From Candidatus Poribacteria bacterium (GTDB taxonomy: Bacteria; Poribacteria; WGA-4E; WGA-3G): a DNA stretch of 64,000 nt. Of the stretch, positions 63,040 through 64,000 are shown one piece after another (within the stretch, counting starts at the first letter, position 1; each line of letters starts with the position of its first letter). The position numbers and the translations under genes were made by a program. Location of the stretch: assembly GCA_012270865.1 (NCBI GenBank), contig JAAXHL010000132.1:1-64000 (forward strand), given 5' to 3'. The notes beneath the pieces were generated by a model. The model did no database searches and was not told the DNA's origin. It saw nothing but the letters and a program-made list of their open reading frames with translations.

Positions 63040-63888
63040 CTAAGACATAAGACGTGCCGGGTTCTGAACGAGTTTTGTCTCCACTGCGTCCTCAAAAGGA
63101 TGCGTACTAAAAACGCCGTTCCCTAACATAATCATCGATGCAACACCACCATCTGCTTCAATGTGTGCGATTGTATCTATCACCCGCGCATCGCTAAGCA
63201 ACCCGCTCTCCACCGAAAACTGTTTTGAGACGGCACAACAGGCGTTGAAGAGATCGTCACTCAGTTTCGCGTCAGTAAGTGCTTGCAGGGTGTTCAGTGC
63301 CACGTCCGCAGCACGGTTAATACGCATCGTCTGTTCTCTGTTTCCGAGTACCTCACTTGTCTGGATCGGTCCGAAGTAACGGTAATAGATAGGCTGCTCC
63401 ACAATCGGTAGCCTGTCAGCAGTTAAAGGCGACCCCTCTTTCAACTTGACGAGGCAACCGCCGTGGTATTGTGAGCAGACATCACCTAATCCCGTCCGGT
63501 TTTCAACCTCTGCGATATGCGCTATCATCGCGAGGGCTTCGTTGTCTTTATCTGCCGATAGAAGTTCGTTGAGCGCATAAGCGACCGCGAGCGATGCAGC
63601 ACCACTAAGTCCGAAACCACAACCGAGCGGCAATGGAGAGGTAAGGTCTACCTTTACGCCTGCAATACCACTATTTTGCGTGAGTCGATTAACAACAGCG
63701 CGGACCGTCGGGAAGTTGATACGTGCTCCATTAAATAACACTTCTGTCTCATGATCCTCGGAGACGGTAGCCTCTACACCTTCTGTAACCGTAAAACCCA
63801 TACCGAGCGAGTGCATACGCGCCGGATCGGTGTGCGGAATAACCTTGAAAACACACGAGATATTGCCGGGGGCATAAGCTCTCGCCAT
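63040..63888 (-). CDS. Pantoate kinase-like GHMP kinase
   Basis: 282 residues. The N-terminal AYAPGNISCVFKV followed by DPARMHSLGMGFTVTEGV, the GHMP glycine-rich motif PLPLGCGFGLSGAAS (residues 85-99) and AHIAEVENRTGLGDVCSQYHGG match archaeal pantoate kinase, which makes 4-phosphopantoate in coenzyme A synthesis. Such kinases are mainly archaeal; bacteria usually use pantothenate synthetase and kinase. The bacterial copy may therefore have been transferred or have another substrate. The start at 63888 is chosen because aaagga lies six nt upstream; 63912 would add eight residues. It is the last gene in the window, followed by an inverted-repeat element. Confidence 0.78.
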   Translation of the reverse strand: MARAYAPGNISCVFKVIPHTDPARMHSLGMGFTVTEGVEATVSEDHETEVLFNGARINFPTVRAVVNRLTQNSGIAGVKVDLTSPLPLGCGFGLSGAASLAVAYALNELLSADKDNEALAMIAHIAEVENRTGLGDVCSQYHGGCLVKLKEGSPLTADRLPIVEQPIYYRYFGPIQTSEVLGNREQTMRINRAADVALNTLQALTDAKLSDDLFNACCAVSKQFSVESGLLSDARVIDTIAHIEADGGVASMIMLGNGVFSTHPFEDAVETKLVQNPARLMS

Positions 63889-63921
63889 TTCGTTCCTTTC
63901 AACAATAATCATCGAGGGACT

Positions 63922-64000
63922 GTAAAAAGTAGGACTTACGCATTCCGTCTTAAAGTCCCCCTGATAAGGGGGATTTAGGGGGTTAATTCCTACTTTTTGC
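63922..64000. mobile_element. Small inverted-repeat element at the window end
   Basis: gtaaaaagtagga (63922-63934) and tcctactttttgc (63988-64000) are near-perfect inverted repeats (one mismatch). Inside are aggacttacgca, the same core as at 58755, and the palindrome ccccctgataaggggg, the same as at 861. It may continue past the window. It is non-coding and resembles a MITE. Confidence 0.7.

Overview
The window looks like a chromosomal contig from a Candidatus Poribacteria-like bacterium (inference). It has many WD40 proteins carrying dockerin repeats and a C-terminal PNPFNPETWIP sorting-type domain. It also has Planctomycetes-type cytochrome/DUF1549/DUF1553 and DUF1501 genes, Cys-type sulfatases, an enolase-superfamily dehydratase and abundant intergenic palindromic repeats. 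TGA is an ordinary stop codon in many genes here, for example those ending at 7856 and 40078.

Layout. 1-465: the 3' end of a 23S rRNA gene, a 5S gene and a terminator hairpin. 495-1462: remains of two toxin-antitoxin modules (a RelE-like fragment and a headless hicA) with an intact hicB. 1491-7856 (+): a secreted CBM-like protein, an FMN-binding protein, a large secreted metalloprotease with a sorting domain, a lipoprotein and an FAD monooxygenase-like protein. 7897-15165 (-): a five-gene locus in which two periplasmic-binding-protein/OmpA fusions flank a VWA protein, followed by a membrane coiled-coil protein and a 593-residue protein I do not recognise. 15345-19413 (-): DUF4159, phosphodiester glycosidase and purB. 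19958: an esterase. 21024-25401 (-): lysA, an aspartyl protease, an enolase-superfamily dehydratase and a sulfatase. 25519-30395 (-): a SWIM-SNF2 helicase, a VWA protein and a HaeII-like restriction-modification pair. 30513-36525 (-): a giant YCF48/BNR lipoprotein, a membrane protein and YceI. 36983-43817 (+): a cytochrome c-WD40 gene, a second sulfatase, a MazF-type module, a DNA methyltransferase, a secreted protein and a WD40 protein. 44002-52043 (+): PSCyt1/DUF1549/DUF1553, DUF1501, PPC-domain protein and tgt. 52056-63888 (-): an Rpn-type nuclease, two WD40-dockerin proteins, an ABC ATPase, a PfkB kinase, a membrane protein and a pantoate-kinase-like GHMP kinase.

The strongest novelty is at 36983-38581. 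The cytochrome c-WD40 reading frame meets a TGA exactly where a heavy-metal-associated (HMA) domain should have the first cysteine of its metal-binding motif (GMT-TGA-GAC). The frame then stays open for 56 more codons that spell the rest of the HMA domain. A perfect 8-bp hairpin with a GGA loop lies 23 nt after the TGA, the geometry of a bacterial SECIS element. I interpret this as a candidate selenoprotein (cytochrome c-WD40-HMA with a U-x-x-C motif).

Mobile and repeat content is also rich. Two near-identical MITEs of about 140 bp (19698 and 36702) have CAGGG...CCCTG ends and 9-bp target duplications, each next to a promoter. A second small inverted-repeat element occurs at 58750 and 63922. 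A family of long imperfect palindromes with arms of TTATCAGT/ACTGACAACT-like units separates many genes. The predicted HaeII-type system is supported by apparent scarcity of RGCGCY sites in the window.
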